This document shows, piece after piece, positions 24,105-36,407 of a stretch of 64,000 bases of DNA. Numbering within the stretch: the first letter of the stretch is position 1; each line of letters opens with the position of its first letter. The notes beneath the pieces are model-generated. The model was not told where the DNA came from, did not search any database, and saw only the letters and a list, made by a program, of their open reading frames with translations. The stretch covers positions 744,001 to 808,000 of the forward strand of contig JAJSPD010000006.1 of the NCBI GenBank assembly GCA_021307315.1, read 5' to 3'. The stretch comes from Bisporella sp. PMI_857 (lineage: Eukaryota > Ascomycota > Leotiomycetes > Helotiales > Helotiaceae). The translations under genes were made by a program, and so were the position numbers.

Positions 24105-25691
24105 ATGATCGCTTCTACTAATTCTTTTACAACACTCTTGGAGACTTTGCCAGAACAGCTCAACTACTCAAGATGGACGCCAGACTGTATGTATGCCTTG
24201 CCTGGAAGTACTAACTTGTGTATACTGACACAAGGCTCTAGTCGACAGATACAGATTGGTCCAAACTTCACGCAAGTCATGCAGCAGCGCAGAGGGCAGT
24301 TGGTTTCTCCACTCAGATTCGATCGTTACTCTGTGTCCCAAGAATTCAAGGACAAATATGGTGATGTATGTGTAGTCTAACTCTCTACTGTATGTACTCG
24401 TACTTACATCTCCCCAGCACGCTATTATCGAGCAGATGGGATACTATCGATTTTGGATGATGTATGATCGAGACATCAACGCAGTCGATTATGGAGCACG
24501 CATACACCATTCTGGGCGCCGCCTGGTGGGTCTCCCAAGCTTCAAAGATGACTTCTTTGGCCTTGCCCACCGCCGCAGATACCGTAGATTCGCTGATAGC
24601 ATTGATAAACATCGAGTGGATGAGCAATTGGACGTTCTGGATCGGCCAACGACGGATACCTGCTTTCTGAAGCTTCTGGTCAAGCGCTTTGATGACATGT
24701 ATGATAACTATGGCCAATTTCACACTCAACTGCATGAAAAGATGAAAGCCAGCTCTGGCCAAGGTTTGGAATCTGTAAGTCTTGCGAGAAAATGGCCTAT
24801 GTTCATTGCTAATGAGACTGGAAGATGAGAGATGCAGAAGCAAAGAAGTACTGGGAGAAAAAGATGACGATCTACCCTGGAATTGACATTAGCACCTTTG
24901 TAAGTTCACGCCTCACGTTAATACTCAACGCTTACAAGAAACAGAAAGATTTTGCAGTCCCTGATATCAATCGAGGCGTATCCGAAGCCGAGATTCTGGA
25001 AGATGAAGCTCGATTGCAAGCTGAGAAAGATCGATTCGAGCGTATGGAAAATATGTGCATCCCACAGAAGGAACAAGCGCTTGTAGCTTACGTTGAGACA
25101 TACAAGTTGAATTGGGACGAAGTCTCGAAGGATCACGACCTCGTTCCGGACTACTTTCATCCAGTACTAGAGTGGGATTATCCAGAGGGCCAAGGACCAT
25201 ATGGCGCTACCATGTCCGATTACGATTACGGTGAATTTGGCAACAACAACAACGAGGTGGGATTGGAGGAACTATCACAAGCTGCGACGCGCCAAACAGA
25301 GGAGCCTAGGGAACCGGGTAGTCTCAGTATCAAAAAGCCATCGTCATTCAAGGCGCGCCTCCCACGTAACTACGACCGACAACGCCGCCTCGAGTATCTA
25401 GCCAAGACTCGCAAAGATGCCGAGATAGACGACGCTACACCACCAAGCAGCCGTCCTCAATCACCAGCTAGACAAGCTATTTCAGAAACCCTAGCAACAC
25501 TGCCTCCTACTCTACCACAACCCTCATTCGACTACCTCACAGGGCTTCTGAGATATACTCAGATCCATGGCACAGATCCTCGTGATGGTCTTGCTGATCA
25601 GCTTGCTAAGCACTGCAACTTAAACCACAACGGCAAGAGACCAGCTCCAACCGATCTCGAGCCAACGGCCAACAAGCGGTCTAAGCAATAG
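24105..25691 (+). CDS. Unknown-family protein, copy A
   Basis: Not a family I can name, but clearly related to the gene at 42219-44237. Four exons splice in frame: 24105-24186, 24235-24365, 24418-24774 and 24825-25691, with introns of 48, 52 and 50 nt. A possible further 39-nt in-frame intron is 24900-24938. Shared blocks with copy B are LVSPLRFDRYSVSQEFKDKYG (first 20 residues similar), an intron directly after KYGD, then a region ending FLKLLVKRFDDMYDNYGQF. The C-terminal half has an acidic helix (EAEILEDEARLQAEKDRFER), low-complexity acidic/Asn stretches, a basic patch (PRNYDRQRRLEYLAKTRKD) and a terminal nuclear-localisation-like KRSKQ. No signal peptide or membrane segment is present. 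A nuclear role is a guess from the basic tail. Confidence 0.65.
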
Positions 25692-27459
25692 ACACGATTG
25701 TTCTGAGATGTTGTGCATGTACTATTATAGAATATCACGAGCGTTTCCGAAAGGGCTGGTTTCTTTCTAAGGCTTATGGGCAGTTGTCGCATGGGAAATT
25801 TAACAGGATACCCTGGCCTTGTAGATTAGTTTTTGCGTCTACGATAAATCCACGTTATGATATGACTTCTAGGATTCTGTGACTTCTATTTATATCTACT
25901 CTGACCACTGGTTTCTAGTCTATCGGGGAGCTTGCTTCCCCGTGTTGGCATGCCAGAATACTCGAGTTACACGACATGTATCCACAAGCGAGGGGGGCTG
26001 AATAGGGGGATGAACAGCCAAGCGACCTTGGCGTTTATGGATCGAGTATGTCTATCTCCTTCTCGTTCTAAACAAGCTTTGAAAAAGATAAAGAACAAGA
26101 AAATTCGAAGACCGCTCCGCCGGGGCCGTTGTATTAAAACTACGATGGCCCATTCCTACTCGTTACAGATCTGACATTTATCGCCCAAATCTACTTCCCA
26201 AGATATGCCTATTTACCTGCGACACGACAATCTCCTCCCTTTCATCTAAATCGTATAAACCGCATGACCCATCCTTGCAAAGCCAACTCCTCCTCCTCAC
26301 ACCATCCCCAACCTACACCTCACAACTTACCTCTCGATGCCCTCCCTGCCCCGCCATCTCCTATGAATCAAACCCTCCCCTTCCCCCCATCCATACATGA
26401 GAAGACCCCCCCAAACAGCCCAGACAACCAGAGGACGAGACCATGAGCACAATCTCAACCTCGCAAGCAAGCATCCAACCCACCCACCCCATCCACCATC
26501 TCCTCTTGGAATCTATTTCGTTCTACCCCATACCTACCTACACCCCCAGAGGGACGCGGAGCTTCCACGCTGCGGCTGAAATTTCGATCACCCGTGGCTG
26601 GTCAATCTCGCCAAGCTGATCCAAAGAAAACATTCGATCCGAACGGATCGCAGCGTCAGGTCTCGGCCTGCGTTAAGCTTTTGCTGATCTTTTTAATGGA
26701 AGATGCATGATGCTGGTGAGAGAGGAGTGTAAATGAATTGTGGGTAAAAGGTATTGCCCCTCTTTTTTATTATTATTGTGGCGCACTGGTTGTAAATGCC
26801 TCATGGGCGGATGGGATCGAGGCTAGCAAAGGACCGTCCGTGCATTGGGGAAGGGAAGAGGGGGGGGTCTAAATTGGCTGTTCCTTATGGTACTCCTTAC
26901 TGATGAATGGCTAATCTAATTCTTCGCCTGTTGTATGGACCGAGAAGTATTGAAATATACATCACGAGAAATATTGAAAAGGCTGACTGGAAGTGCTCGT
27001 GTCTCACGAAGAGCATAGATCATCGGTACGATAATAGCCTGATAGGAACTGTATATCTCATTCATCACACATCTTGTCCACATATTCACACAGAACAAGT
27101 CTACTACATATAAAGAACCTTCCATCAAACTCCTACAATGTGTCAGAATAACAGGGAGGTATTTTCCACCGGCCAACCAATGGCTGAGCCGTCCAAAGTT
27201 CACACATAGTTCCAGCTGCGTTTCGCAGATCCTTTGCCAAATAAAAGTCATATACCCGAAAAGTAAGACCGTCGCTGAGTTCGCCAAACCCTAGCCATAT
27301 TCCCAAAGTTCCGTTACAAGGCCGTTTCTTTTAATCCAGACCTGAAAAGACGAGATTCGACGGCTGCGAAGAATAGAGGCTGTCTAGACAAGTTCTTTCG
27401 TTCCCGCTATGCAAGATCAACTCCAAGAGGAAAACCCAAAGCACGATGAAGCACCAGGA
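25692..27459. other. Intergenic, with a C-rich block at 26264-26580
   Basis: The block around 26264-26580 is strongly pyrimidine-rich on the plus strand (many CCC and CTC runs). It looks like a promoter/leader-type or low-complexity sequence, not a coding exon. The rest holds only short open frames. Confidence 0.35.
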
Positions 27460-29082
27460 TCATAGCACTCCACCAGGAGGATCGTAAGAGCTCTGCCGCG
27501 TAGCGCGGCCTGACCGTGGATCCAGACCTGCGCTTCCAGGACCATCTCCAACTTGTGCATCTGGATTGGCGTTCATCTTTCGTAACATGAACATGGGCTT
27601 CTTCCCTTCTTTGTCTAGTTGCTTAAATAGAATCAGAGGTTTCTCATGCATTTCTAGACACCGTTCTTTGTCTCCGTATACTATGTATAAAGCGTATTGT
27701 TCCCAGGGAGCGTTGATGTTATATTTCTTGAGAGCAGCAGGGAGAACTTTATAACATGGATCTTCCATGCTGACGCGGAATGATTTGAATATTTCCACAG
27801 ATGCACCACCTGCCGGGGTATCAGGAGCCGGAGTTTGTACGCGCCGTAGGGGTGCGGGCTTGGTGCTGTCACGAGAGTAAGTGGAAGGTTGGTAGGATTC
27901 GTTATCGTTCGAGCCGAAGGTACTTCGTCCGGGAGTAGGTAGGTCGGATCTATAGGAGCGGGAGCCAAGAGTAGAGCCATCGCGAGGGGGTGGTGATGTC
28001 GGAGATGGCTGATTAGGCGATGGGTAACCAGGTGAGTTCAGAGGTTGAGAGGTGCCATTATTCATGGCAGATAGATGTGATGAGGATAGAACAGCTCTCT
28101 CTGCTGCATTTGTAGGATCCAACGCCTGTTCCATAAGAGATCCTCTTGCTGAGAATGAGGATAGGTTGGTGAAGAATTTTTCGGCGCCCCATCGAAGAAC
28201 AACTTCTTTGTAGAGAACTTTCTTGCCAATCCTCCCCCAGACTGTCCCGATTGTCCTGAAGACGGCGTCGCCGCTGGAGGAGAGATGATGTTTTGTGAGT
28301 CGTAATATGCGTTCGAATTACTCGTTTCTTGAGATGGGTAAGGTAGTGGTTGCCCCTCCTTAAAGCTGCGGAATACGGGAAGTAGATCTTCCCTCAGACG
28401 GTCATAATCTGCCTTTATTCTGCGCAAACTGTCCTCTGCTTCTGCCATCCGCTTGTCTCGTATCCGGAGTTGTTCTACTAATTGTTGTATGTCCTTGAGT
28501 GTTGCTGTAGCATATTGAGCCTCTGCATCTGCGGCTAGTTTGAGGTCAATAATTGCTCAACACAAGGATTATTGTCTACTTACATAGAGGTACATAATTG
28601 TCGGTTTCGATCGGGATATCTTGCTTCACTTTAATGTCGTAAACGCTTTTAAGAATAGTCAATCGGTGGCCCACACTATTCACACCTATCCCTTTGAGAT
28701 CGTCGTGTAGTAAAGCCACTAAGACCTCGCCGTTAATATCGTTCTCTGGATGACACTGTCAGCATCGCCTTAATCATTCTTTATCCTGCTGCGCATCGAA
28801 CATACCTAAGAATCTTTCGCTATACTGCCTCAGGCCCAGGCCGCTAACAAAGTCGGCACACTCGTCCACCGTCCACTCTGATATTATTGTCTCTGGTAAT
28901 CTATCGCTGCTGCTACGAGCGCCATATGTTGTTGGGGTGTGTTCGTTCGAAGATAAGCCGTCAGAAGTGGTTGGCGAGGCTTCATCGTCGGTGGCTAAGA
29001 CTGGGGAACTGTCATGAAGGCTCCGCTCGTACTCGTCGTCGGCGTCTGATTCAGGGTATGCGGTGCCCGACTCGAAAGCCAT
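27460..29082 (-). CDS. STE50: STE50-type MAPK adaptor (SAM + Ras-association), one frame break
   Basis: Adaptor that tethers the MAPKKK Ste11 to Ras-family GTPases in mating, filamentation and osmostress MAPK pathways (family knowledge). The start MAFESGTAYPESDADDEY precedes a SAM domain (ISEWTVDECADFVSGLGLRQ ... GIGVNSVGHRLTILKSVYD), which is split by an intron at 28746-28805 (GTATGT ... CCAG, phase 1). A second intron is 28535-28583. A coiled coil follows (LKDIQQLVEQLRIRDKRMAE; EDSLRRIKADYDRLRED), then a Ser/Pro linker. The C-terminal Ras-association domain runs VEIFKSFRVSMEDPCYKVL to GKKPMFMLRK. Near 28132 the frame shifts by one base between HSQQEDL and MEQALDPTNAAERA. An upstream in-frame ATG at 29139 exists. 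I prefer 29082, where the conserved-looking acidic start begins. Confidence 0.85.
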
Positions 29083-29967
29083 GCTGCAATAGCTTCGCTG
29101 AGGTATGTGAAGCGGTGGTGAGGTCGGAGGTACAGGCACAGGGACGTGACAGATGAAGAGACGTCTGGTTCAAGGTACAGCCGTTCCGGTATTGAAGTTA
29201 CAGTCGCTTGGATGTCTTGGCAGCAGCGGGTCTGTGCAAATTGGCAACAAATGGGAAATCCCTGTCAGCACTATCACCTAAGTAGAACCTCCAACACCAC
29301 TTCTCACCTTCGCCCTTCCGCTATCCGAACCAAACCCTGTAAATCTAGCCTTCAAAGGACACTAGAGGCATGAAGATATTAATTGTCACAAATAAGGACA
29401 TAAAGATCTCGAGCCGGTCTCTGTAACGAATTCATTTCTAGCAAAGCCAATGTACAGGAGTACAGTTCTTTTCTTGGTATCATCGTCACTCCAAAAAAAA
29501 AGGTGGTGCTAAACCTGTGTGTCCCTTTCAGACCATCCTCCGAGACAATCGTATTCTTAAACCCTATTTAGGAAAGTTTGGTAAGTAAATCATAATTTGC
29601 CGATGATACCGTAGTATGATCATACCTCCAATCTTTATAACATATCGGCATTCATGACTACAAACGCAAACGTTGAAAACAAGAGCTTTGTGGGTCACCT
29701 ATCATCAAGAGAATTGTGAATTGTGGAGGTTACATAGCGTACTACGATTAAAAAGTCCTGAAATCAGGGGTTAAATGTGACATTGGCAGAAGATGAAGGC
29801 CTGAACTCTCAAAATGGTATAAACATTTACGCCTGATTCATCCGGGTTCCCAGATCTGCCCATACGCCTGCCTGCTGAAGCCTCGTCTTCTGCACTCCGC
29901 TGCGCCGGTGTTTCGTTATCATCTTTCGTTGAATCATATACAAAGCTTCCATATCACTGGACTTTTT
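29083..29967. other. Intergenic between two minus-strand genes
   Basis: Contains the promoter and leader of STE50 and the 3' flank of the SH3-protein gene. No other feature is seen. Confidence 0.4.
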
Positions 29968-32900
29968 TCATCTCGAACTTTGGGTCCTCATTTTCCGTGC
30001 TAGCCAATCGCCTAGCATTCCGTCAAGGCGCTGAGAAAAGTCAGTCACTATCTTCCAGAAGCAGAAACATAATACTCACATTTGTGATGTCGGCTAGTTT
30101 GGCATTTTCTTCTCGGAAGAGATTCCCTGTGATGGGATGATCCGGGCCGGCAGGAACAACCCCAGACTTATCGTATACTACAACCAACAGGTCCTTGATA
30201 TCTGAATCGTCATCAAAGAATGTTCTCAGGTGAGTATCGCTCCAGGTTGAGGTTGTCGTTGATGTGGTAGAGCTGGCTTTCTTGTCCTGGGCCTCATCTG
30301 CATCGATAATTTCTGGCGATGGTGACGATACTGGGGAAGGATGCTCTTCCTGACTTGAGCTATCGACCATGAGCGGGGGTGGATATGATTGTTGAGGGGT
30401 CACAGGCGAAACCTCCACTGGAGACTCTGATAGCCTTTCATCCATTGCATTTCCTTTCTCTACTTGAGGTGTTGTATAGCTGTCAGGGAATGCCCCAGGT
30501 ATGGGACGCTGAGCTTGCTTGCTAGGACCGCGATACGGCTCTTCAATAGGTGAATTCTCCTCTGAACTGTCAAAGTCGTCCAGCTCCATACGAGTTTTGG
30601 CTTTCTTAGCTTTGATGGGCTTGGAATCAGACCCACTACTGGCACTGGCTGATCGAAGTATTCTCGTGATCGTGCCGGCTGGTTTCTGTTCTTTGGGAGC
30701 AGAGAGGACAGGAGTCACTCCACGATTAAGGTCAGGAGACTGGCCGCGAGTGTCGCGAGGCTGTCTGACCGTTTCCTCACTTCCAGCCTCGGACTGTACC
30801 AAACGCATGGATGGAGCTTGGACTGAATCGGCAGGAGGTGGACGCTCTGGCGCAGGCACCTGCTGTGGCTCCACAGACCTGGTAGATTCCTTCTGAGACA
30901 GCTTTCGGACTGGTGACATTTCTGTTCGTGGCTGCTTCTGTAGTTTGCTAGGATTCCTCTGGATATCTTGCATGGGAGCATCTTCAGGAGAGATGATCTC
31001 TTCAGAATCCTTGCTTGGAGCAGGCGATGCTCTATCCTTTTCTGATGACCGCTTCCCCAATGATTCGTCGTCGTCATCTTGCGACTTTGATTTCTTATCC
31101 TTTCTCTTGAATAGCCCACTAAGCATACCTGGTTTCTTGTCCTTCTCCTTCTTGTCCTTTGTAGATTTCTTGTCTTTTTTATCTGTCGTCGAGTCTTTTT
31201 CAAGCTTATCGAGGCTTGGCCTCTTTTGAAATTCTTTGGAATCATTTGACGTTCGAGTGGATGTACTTGAGTCGTCACGCAACAAGTTGGGAGTCAATGT
31301 GATCTTTCTCGTTTCGACCGTGTCATCCTTGAAGAAAGAATCGGTATTTCTCACGGTTCCATTTCTAGACTTGCTGCTTTCAAGCTTGCCTTCGATGACC
31401 TCATCACTATTCCTCTGTTGGTCTATTGTGGCGGTCTTGTCGATTTCCGTTGACTCAGGCTTTACGTCTCGTGACTCAGCGCGGACCTTAAGTGGTTCTG
31501 TAGCCGTAATTTCATCCTCTTCTGCACGCTTGTCTTGCTGATCAGCGTCTTGATCTTGCTGTTCGTTCTGTCCATAGTAATCAGGTTCGCCATCCTCTTC
31601 ATCAGTTGAATAATCGACATCCGAGGCTTCGACATAGGTCGGTGGTGCAAATGTCACGTTCTTAGCATTTCGTCTACGGATAACCTTCTTCAAAGGGTTC
31701 TTCGTCTTCTCGATCACCAAGCATGGCCGATGTGAGCTAAAGTGGTTAGATTTTGGAAGTGTGGTATGATAGAACGACGTACGTCAATATTCCTATGTTT
31801 ATTGAGGCGTGCTAATCGCTCGGTCGGAGTTTCAATATGCTCTGCTGGTAAGTATCCTGTGGTGTATGATAAGTATTTTCCTATGCTTTTTGCGGACTGA
31901 TGTTTAACATACCGATACTGCTATCTTTCACGACTCTAACAAGCCACCAATAACTATTGCTGTCATCGAGCAAGACCATAGTGTCGCCTTTTGTGGCATT
32001 GGCTTGACCCTCGACTGTCGCAACGAAGGTATGTAGCGCATAAACGAATTCAAAATCAATATCCTCTAGTTCTTGTAAGCATTCTCCACCCAGCCTGAAT
32101 CAATAAATCTAGAATTAGTATTATAGGGAATGTCATAGTCATCATCATCTTCATCTTCGGATTGTTCGTAGGGTATAGTCATAACTCCCTCATCGTCAGA
32201 ATCGAGGCTATCTCCTTTGGCATCTACAGATGATAGCTGTTCATCAACCTCATCCAGATCGTAGTCCCTGTTGTAAATTTCCATATCGAAGACCCCCATA
32301 CCTGCATTACCATTTCGAAGACGGGAAGGGGAATTACTATGTTCGGATCCATCGAGTTCGTAGTTTGAAGTCGTGTCGACAATGTCGTCCAGATACTCAC
32401 CTTGAAGATGATGATGCTCGGAATTCTGCATCGCTCCAGCCGTAACCACATCCTTGGCGAATTGATCGCGTAGTGGTCCCAGCTGATAATGATGAGGTGC
32501 CTCTAGGCAATTGGATGAACCTTCGCCGCACGCTTGTGTAACAGAGGGGGACCTTGTCGGAATCGCGCGCAAAAGGGAGGTAGATCGCTGGGGCCATAGT
32601 TGTGGAAAGGGATACCCACCATCGTCAATCGACGGGGAGCTGGAAATCTTGTCCATCATATCATCATCCATGCCATCATCACCCTCTGCGTCTGCCATTT
32701 CCGCATCCTCAGCTGTCGAACCAGTTAATCCTCCATTTTGAGCTACAGCCAGTGTGTCTTGCTGTTGGAGGTTCGCGCTAATCAATGAGGCTGAGACGGC
32801 TGTTCCCAAATCATCACCGTATGAATCGAAATGCTGATTATCTCCATTGCTCCATTCCCTGGAGACCCGAGGGCTTGCAAATTGCTGGTCTGCTGCCTCC

Positions 32901-33105
32901 GCTGCCAGTTCTCTCAGTGCCTGTGCCTGATGTGGAGCAGGCGGTCCAGCTCCCAACGGCGCAGGATGTGTTGGCTGTCGTGTATGATCTTGTGCTGATG
33001 GAGAATTCTGATCTTGCAGATCAATAGAGTCTATCGATAGTCAGTAACGTTTCTGCTATTCATGATGCTCTTCGTACCAGCTCGGATTATTTCTGGACGG
33101 GTCAT
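29968..33105 (-). CDS. BUD14/TEA4-type SH3 polarity protein (PP1 regulator), two frame breaks
   Basis: Homologue of yeast Bud14 and fission-yeast Tea4, which bring protein phosphatase 1 to cell tips and link microtubules to formins. The start MTRPEIIRAD spans an intron at 33031-33077. An acidic, Ser/Asp-rich N-terminal third ends in YDIPYNTNSRFIDSGWVENAYK. The SH3 domain follows (IDFEFVYALHTFVATVEG ... DDSNSYWWLVRVVKDSSIGY, then LPAEHIETPTERLARLN), cut by introns 31857-31912 and 31737-31782. Just C-terminal lies KNVTF (31649-31663), matching the PP1-docking RVxF pattern. The rest is a long disordered Ser/Lys/Pro-rich tail with a final intron at 30031-30079 and last exon ending DGMLGDWLARKMRTQSSR. 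Breaks: one base short near 32068 (before LEDIDFEF) and an indel near 31725 (between LTSAMLGD and EKTKNPLKK). Confidence 0.8.
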
Positions 33106-36100
33106 TGTGTCTTGTCCTCATGGAGCCTCCAAGTTTACAGAAAGACTGGATCCGCAGGATAAGAAAGATACTCCGGCGTTCACAAGTACCGCATGAAACC
33201 CAACACCTATGGCATCCAATAGATTCACAGCGAGAAGCCTTGGAGCCTCTAAGCTGCTTGTAAGGGAAGCAGTGATTACGCTTTATGCTGCGACAAAATT
33301 GTAAGGGAGTGAGTGACAAGGGGTTTGACAACGACAAGAAGCGCTCGACCAGGTTGCAGAGCAGGAAATGGGGGGGGGAGTTTGGCAAAGATTGGATACG
33401 GCTAACGCATTCGCTGAAAGGTCAGAAGCAATGTTCAAAAGGAGCGACCAATTTTTTGTGAAGTCAATGGCGAGCAATTGAGAATGTGAGATGTGATGTC
33501 TGCTGATCAGGATCTGCCCGTCCCAGTTTGACTGTGCTTGTGTTTCATAAACTCTGGGTTGCAGTAGAACAGGGGGTTGAATTACCTAAGCTGCTTCCGG
33601 ACGGCTATAAATATGGCCCTCATCAAATCCTCAATTCCACAAACAAAAGGAATATTTTATAGAGCATCTTGCACCCCCTTGCTAATCCGCAAGGTTATCT
33701 TTATCATTTGAGGTTGGGTTCTCTGGAGATTGTTCAAGTTATTGGCGAAATGTTGCTTCCATGTGTCTCAGTCAACTTCACGCCCCTCTACTACCCCCAG
33801 AAGGACAACCAAATCGATGTTTACCAGGGTTGTGATACTGAATCAAACTCCATTGGCATCTCAGCAGATGATTTTACACATATTTGGACTCAAATGCCGG
33901 AGACTGCCGCCACTTAAGAGCTGATCAGGTCAAAAGGCGCTCAGGTTTTATGCTATCATGTATAACGACATGCGAACTCTTCTGATGCCGAAATAAAATG
34001 CCTTCAAGAGATTTTATGATTGCTGATTCCCAGATCTTTATTGACCTTGAGAGATGAGTAGGGCTAATTCTTCGGGCGGAAATAGGGCATCGATATTTAC
34101 ACACCTTGCATCTCGCAAACCAACGACTTTGCCGTAAAACCACAGTTATATTCGTTCTAAATGGATAACCTAAAACTCTTACAAGCCTAAACTACTTTCA
34201 CAATAACCAGGACTTGTATTTAATTGTAGAAGTGGGATAAATCGCCTTTCTTCATCTAAACGAAGGGTGCAAATATCGGCCCCATTTTCCGACCCCCGAG
34301 AGCCTACAGTACCATTCCCTGTTGGGTGTATTGGATCCCTTGGAAAAGCTATTGACATATTAGAGCCGGGATTCATGTTCTGGCTGGATGTCTTCGTTTC
34401 CAAAGTATCTCTCACTGCCTTTATTCTACTTCTGTAGACATATTATGATCACAGATGTTGACGGCGATATTCAGGTACATATTTAGCATTAACACCACAA
34501 TCCCAAGAGTTTCAACCTATACTGTACCAAAATCATCCTTTCACAACTATGCAACTTTCCAAGAGTCCCTTTGTGTATAAATTTTAGCGTCGGATGATTG
34601 TCGGTCAATGACCCAAAGCCATGGGTCAGGTACTGCACAACTAAGCTGACGAAATCCCTTTGAGCAGTTGAAAATAATGGGACTCAACACAAATAGTACC
34701 GCTGTACATGCTCAAATGACAAGAAGAAGGGTATGCTAAGCACGGCGGGAGCAGAAAACGCAAAAAGGGCTGGAATAAGCCGGGCACCAGATGAGTTCTA
34801 GAAATCTAGATTGGAACTCTATTTGAAATGTTACGCGTTCAGATTGAGTCATTCAATCAAGTGGCGATGGAAATAGAAGTAAAAATACATCTGGGGAGGA
34901 TGCTAGCCCTCAACTCCCGGATCCCCTTCTGAAGTGGAAAGGCTGAACTTACTGATGCCATTACCTCCTCTGCATCCTCGCATACTGTACCGTGCTTTTG
35001 TTAAACGCACTCCGTCCCAGAGGATCCCTACCATACCGGGTCGCTAAATTTGCCACCAATGGGCCTTGTTTGGGGTCATCAACCAAAGGCAATTCTTTTG
35101 GCAGCCCATGACTTGGCGCAGCAAGATCTTATTGTATTGGTGGTGTATGAAAATCTGCGTTACAGAGCACAGTATGTCAAGGACTCAAGGTCGATTTAAC
35201 ATGGCCACAGTTGTGCCTCCATCAACACGTGCTCGACTTGCTCCCCATCCTGTCGTGGAACTTGCGCACGTGCTTGCATAGGAATGTAATTTCTACACCC
35301 TGACAGAACTTGATTACACTTATTCAAGTTAAAAAGATAAAAGTATCATCTCATGAAAATGAACGCTGGTGTTATGCACCTGAAGATGTTGATATTTATA
35401 TCAGTTTGCGTGTTTCCATCCTTTGGAGTTTCAAGTTGAAGAAAGGTTTTTTTGGTGGCAATGTCCGAGCAACTGATGAATCGGTGGTGCCTCGGACACC
35501 ACTACTCCAGGATAGGGCAGCGCATCCGCTCAACTAGAAGAAGAGAGGGTGAAGAACCTCCCACGATCATGCTATATATTTGTCGCCCTTGGGCCCCTCA
35601 AACAAAGAGAAAGGGATACTTATACTGTAGGGAGTACTGTACAGTAGCTCCATTCCCAGCACCGCGTCTTGGGGGGTGTCTTGTTCTGACACAAGCTTTT
35701 AACCCCCAAAAGCCAAGTATCAGAGCCGTCGCTTGGCGTGGTTGGCATCCCCATCGTGTCTGACACGTTCCACGAGCGCCGGGGAACCGACCGAGTAATC
35801 AAGCATACCAAGCATCCCAAGATCGCGGATGGAGAATGACTGGTGCTTTTTCTGACCTCATCGTGATTTGAGGATTGATTATGTATAGTTGATATAAATT
35901 ATTGTATATAGGAATCTCGATGATGTTCTCTGGAAAAATCCTTTAACCCCCTAACCCCCCCCCTCCCCTACAGTACCCCCTTCTCCCGGAATAGCAGATT
36001 ACAGAAGGGAAAGAGATTTCGGGACTGGTCCCCGCTTCTGCCAATGAATCTTGATTTGGCAAGTGGCTCCACTAAGTGAGATACTCTACCCGTTTCAGTG

Positions 36101-36407
36101 GCTCTTCATCAACCACCCTCCCCATCAACACACCACCAAACACCACCACCCATCTCAATCTTCGTGCTCTCGCTCTCCCCCAAGTCGATCACGATAACAA
36201 TCATCTTTTCTGCTGATTAAACAGAGGATACGCATCGATCGCTCTCGCCTCCATTGTCGTCGAATTATCCTTCCCCTTCCCCCGTAGCAGCGACATCGAG
36301 ACCACCACACACACGATCCGCCCCCCATGACCACTCCACGGAAGATGTCGACTTCGTAAAACTGAACAACAACAGAGGACTCGCGGCAGGGCCGCATCAA
36401 GTTCACA
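33106..36407. other. Gene-poor 3.3-kb intergenic region
   Basis: This divides the divergent BUD14/TEA4 homologue and PalH. It includes a run of eight or more G near 33370, a C-rich stretch 35940-35975 and CT-rich sequence 36110-36180 just upstream of PalH. No convincing exon, repeat family or RNA gene was found. Confidence 0.35.

Noticed and set aside
24385..24843. Long minus-strand open frame opposite copy A
   Set aside because: It overlaps a well-spliced plus-strand gene whose blocks recur in copy B; the opposite-strand frame has no such support.
35941..35970. CCCCTAACCCCC, telomere-like
   Set aside because: Only one imperfect unit inside a C-rich stretch; no tandem TTAGGG array.
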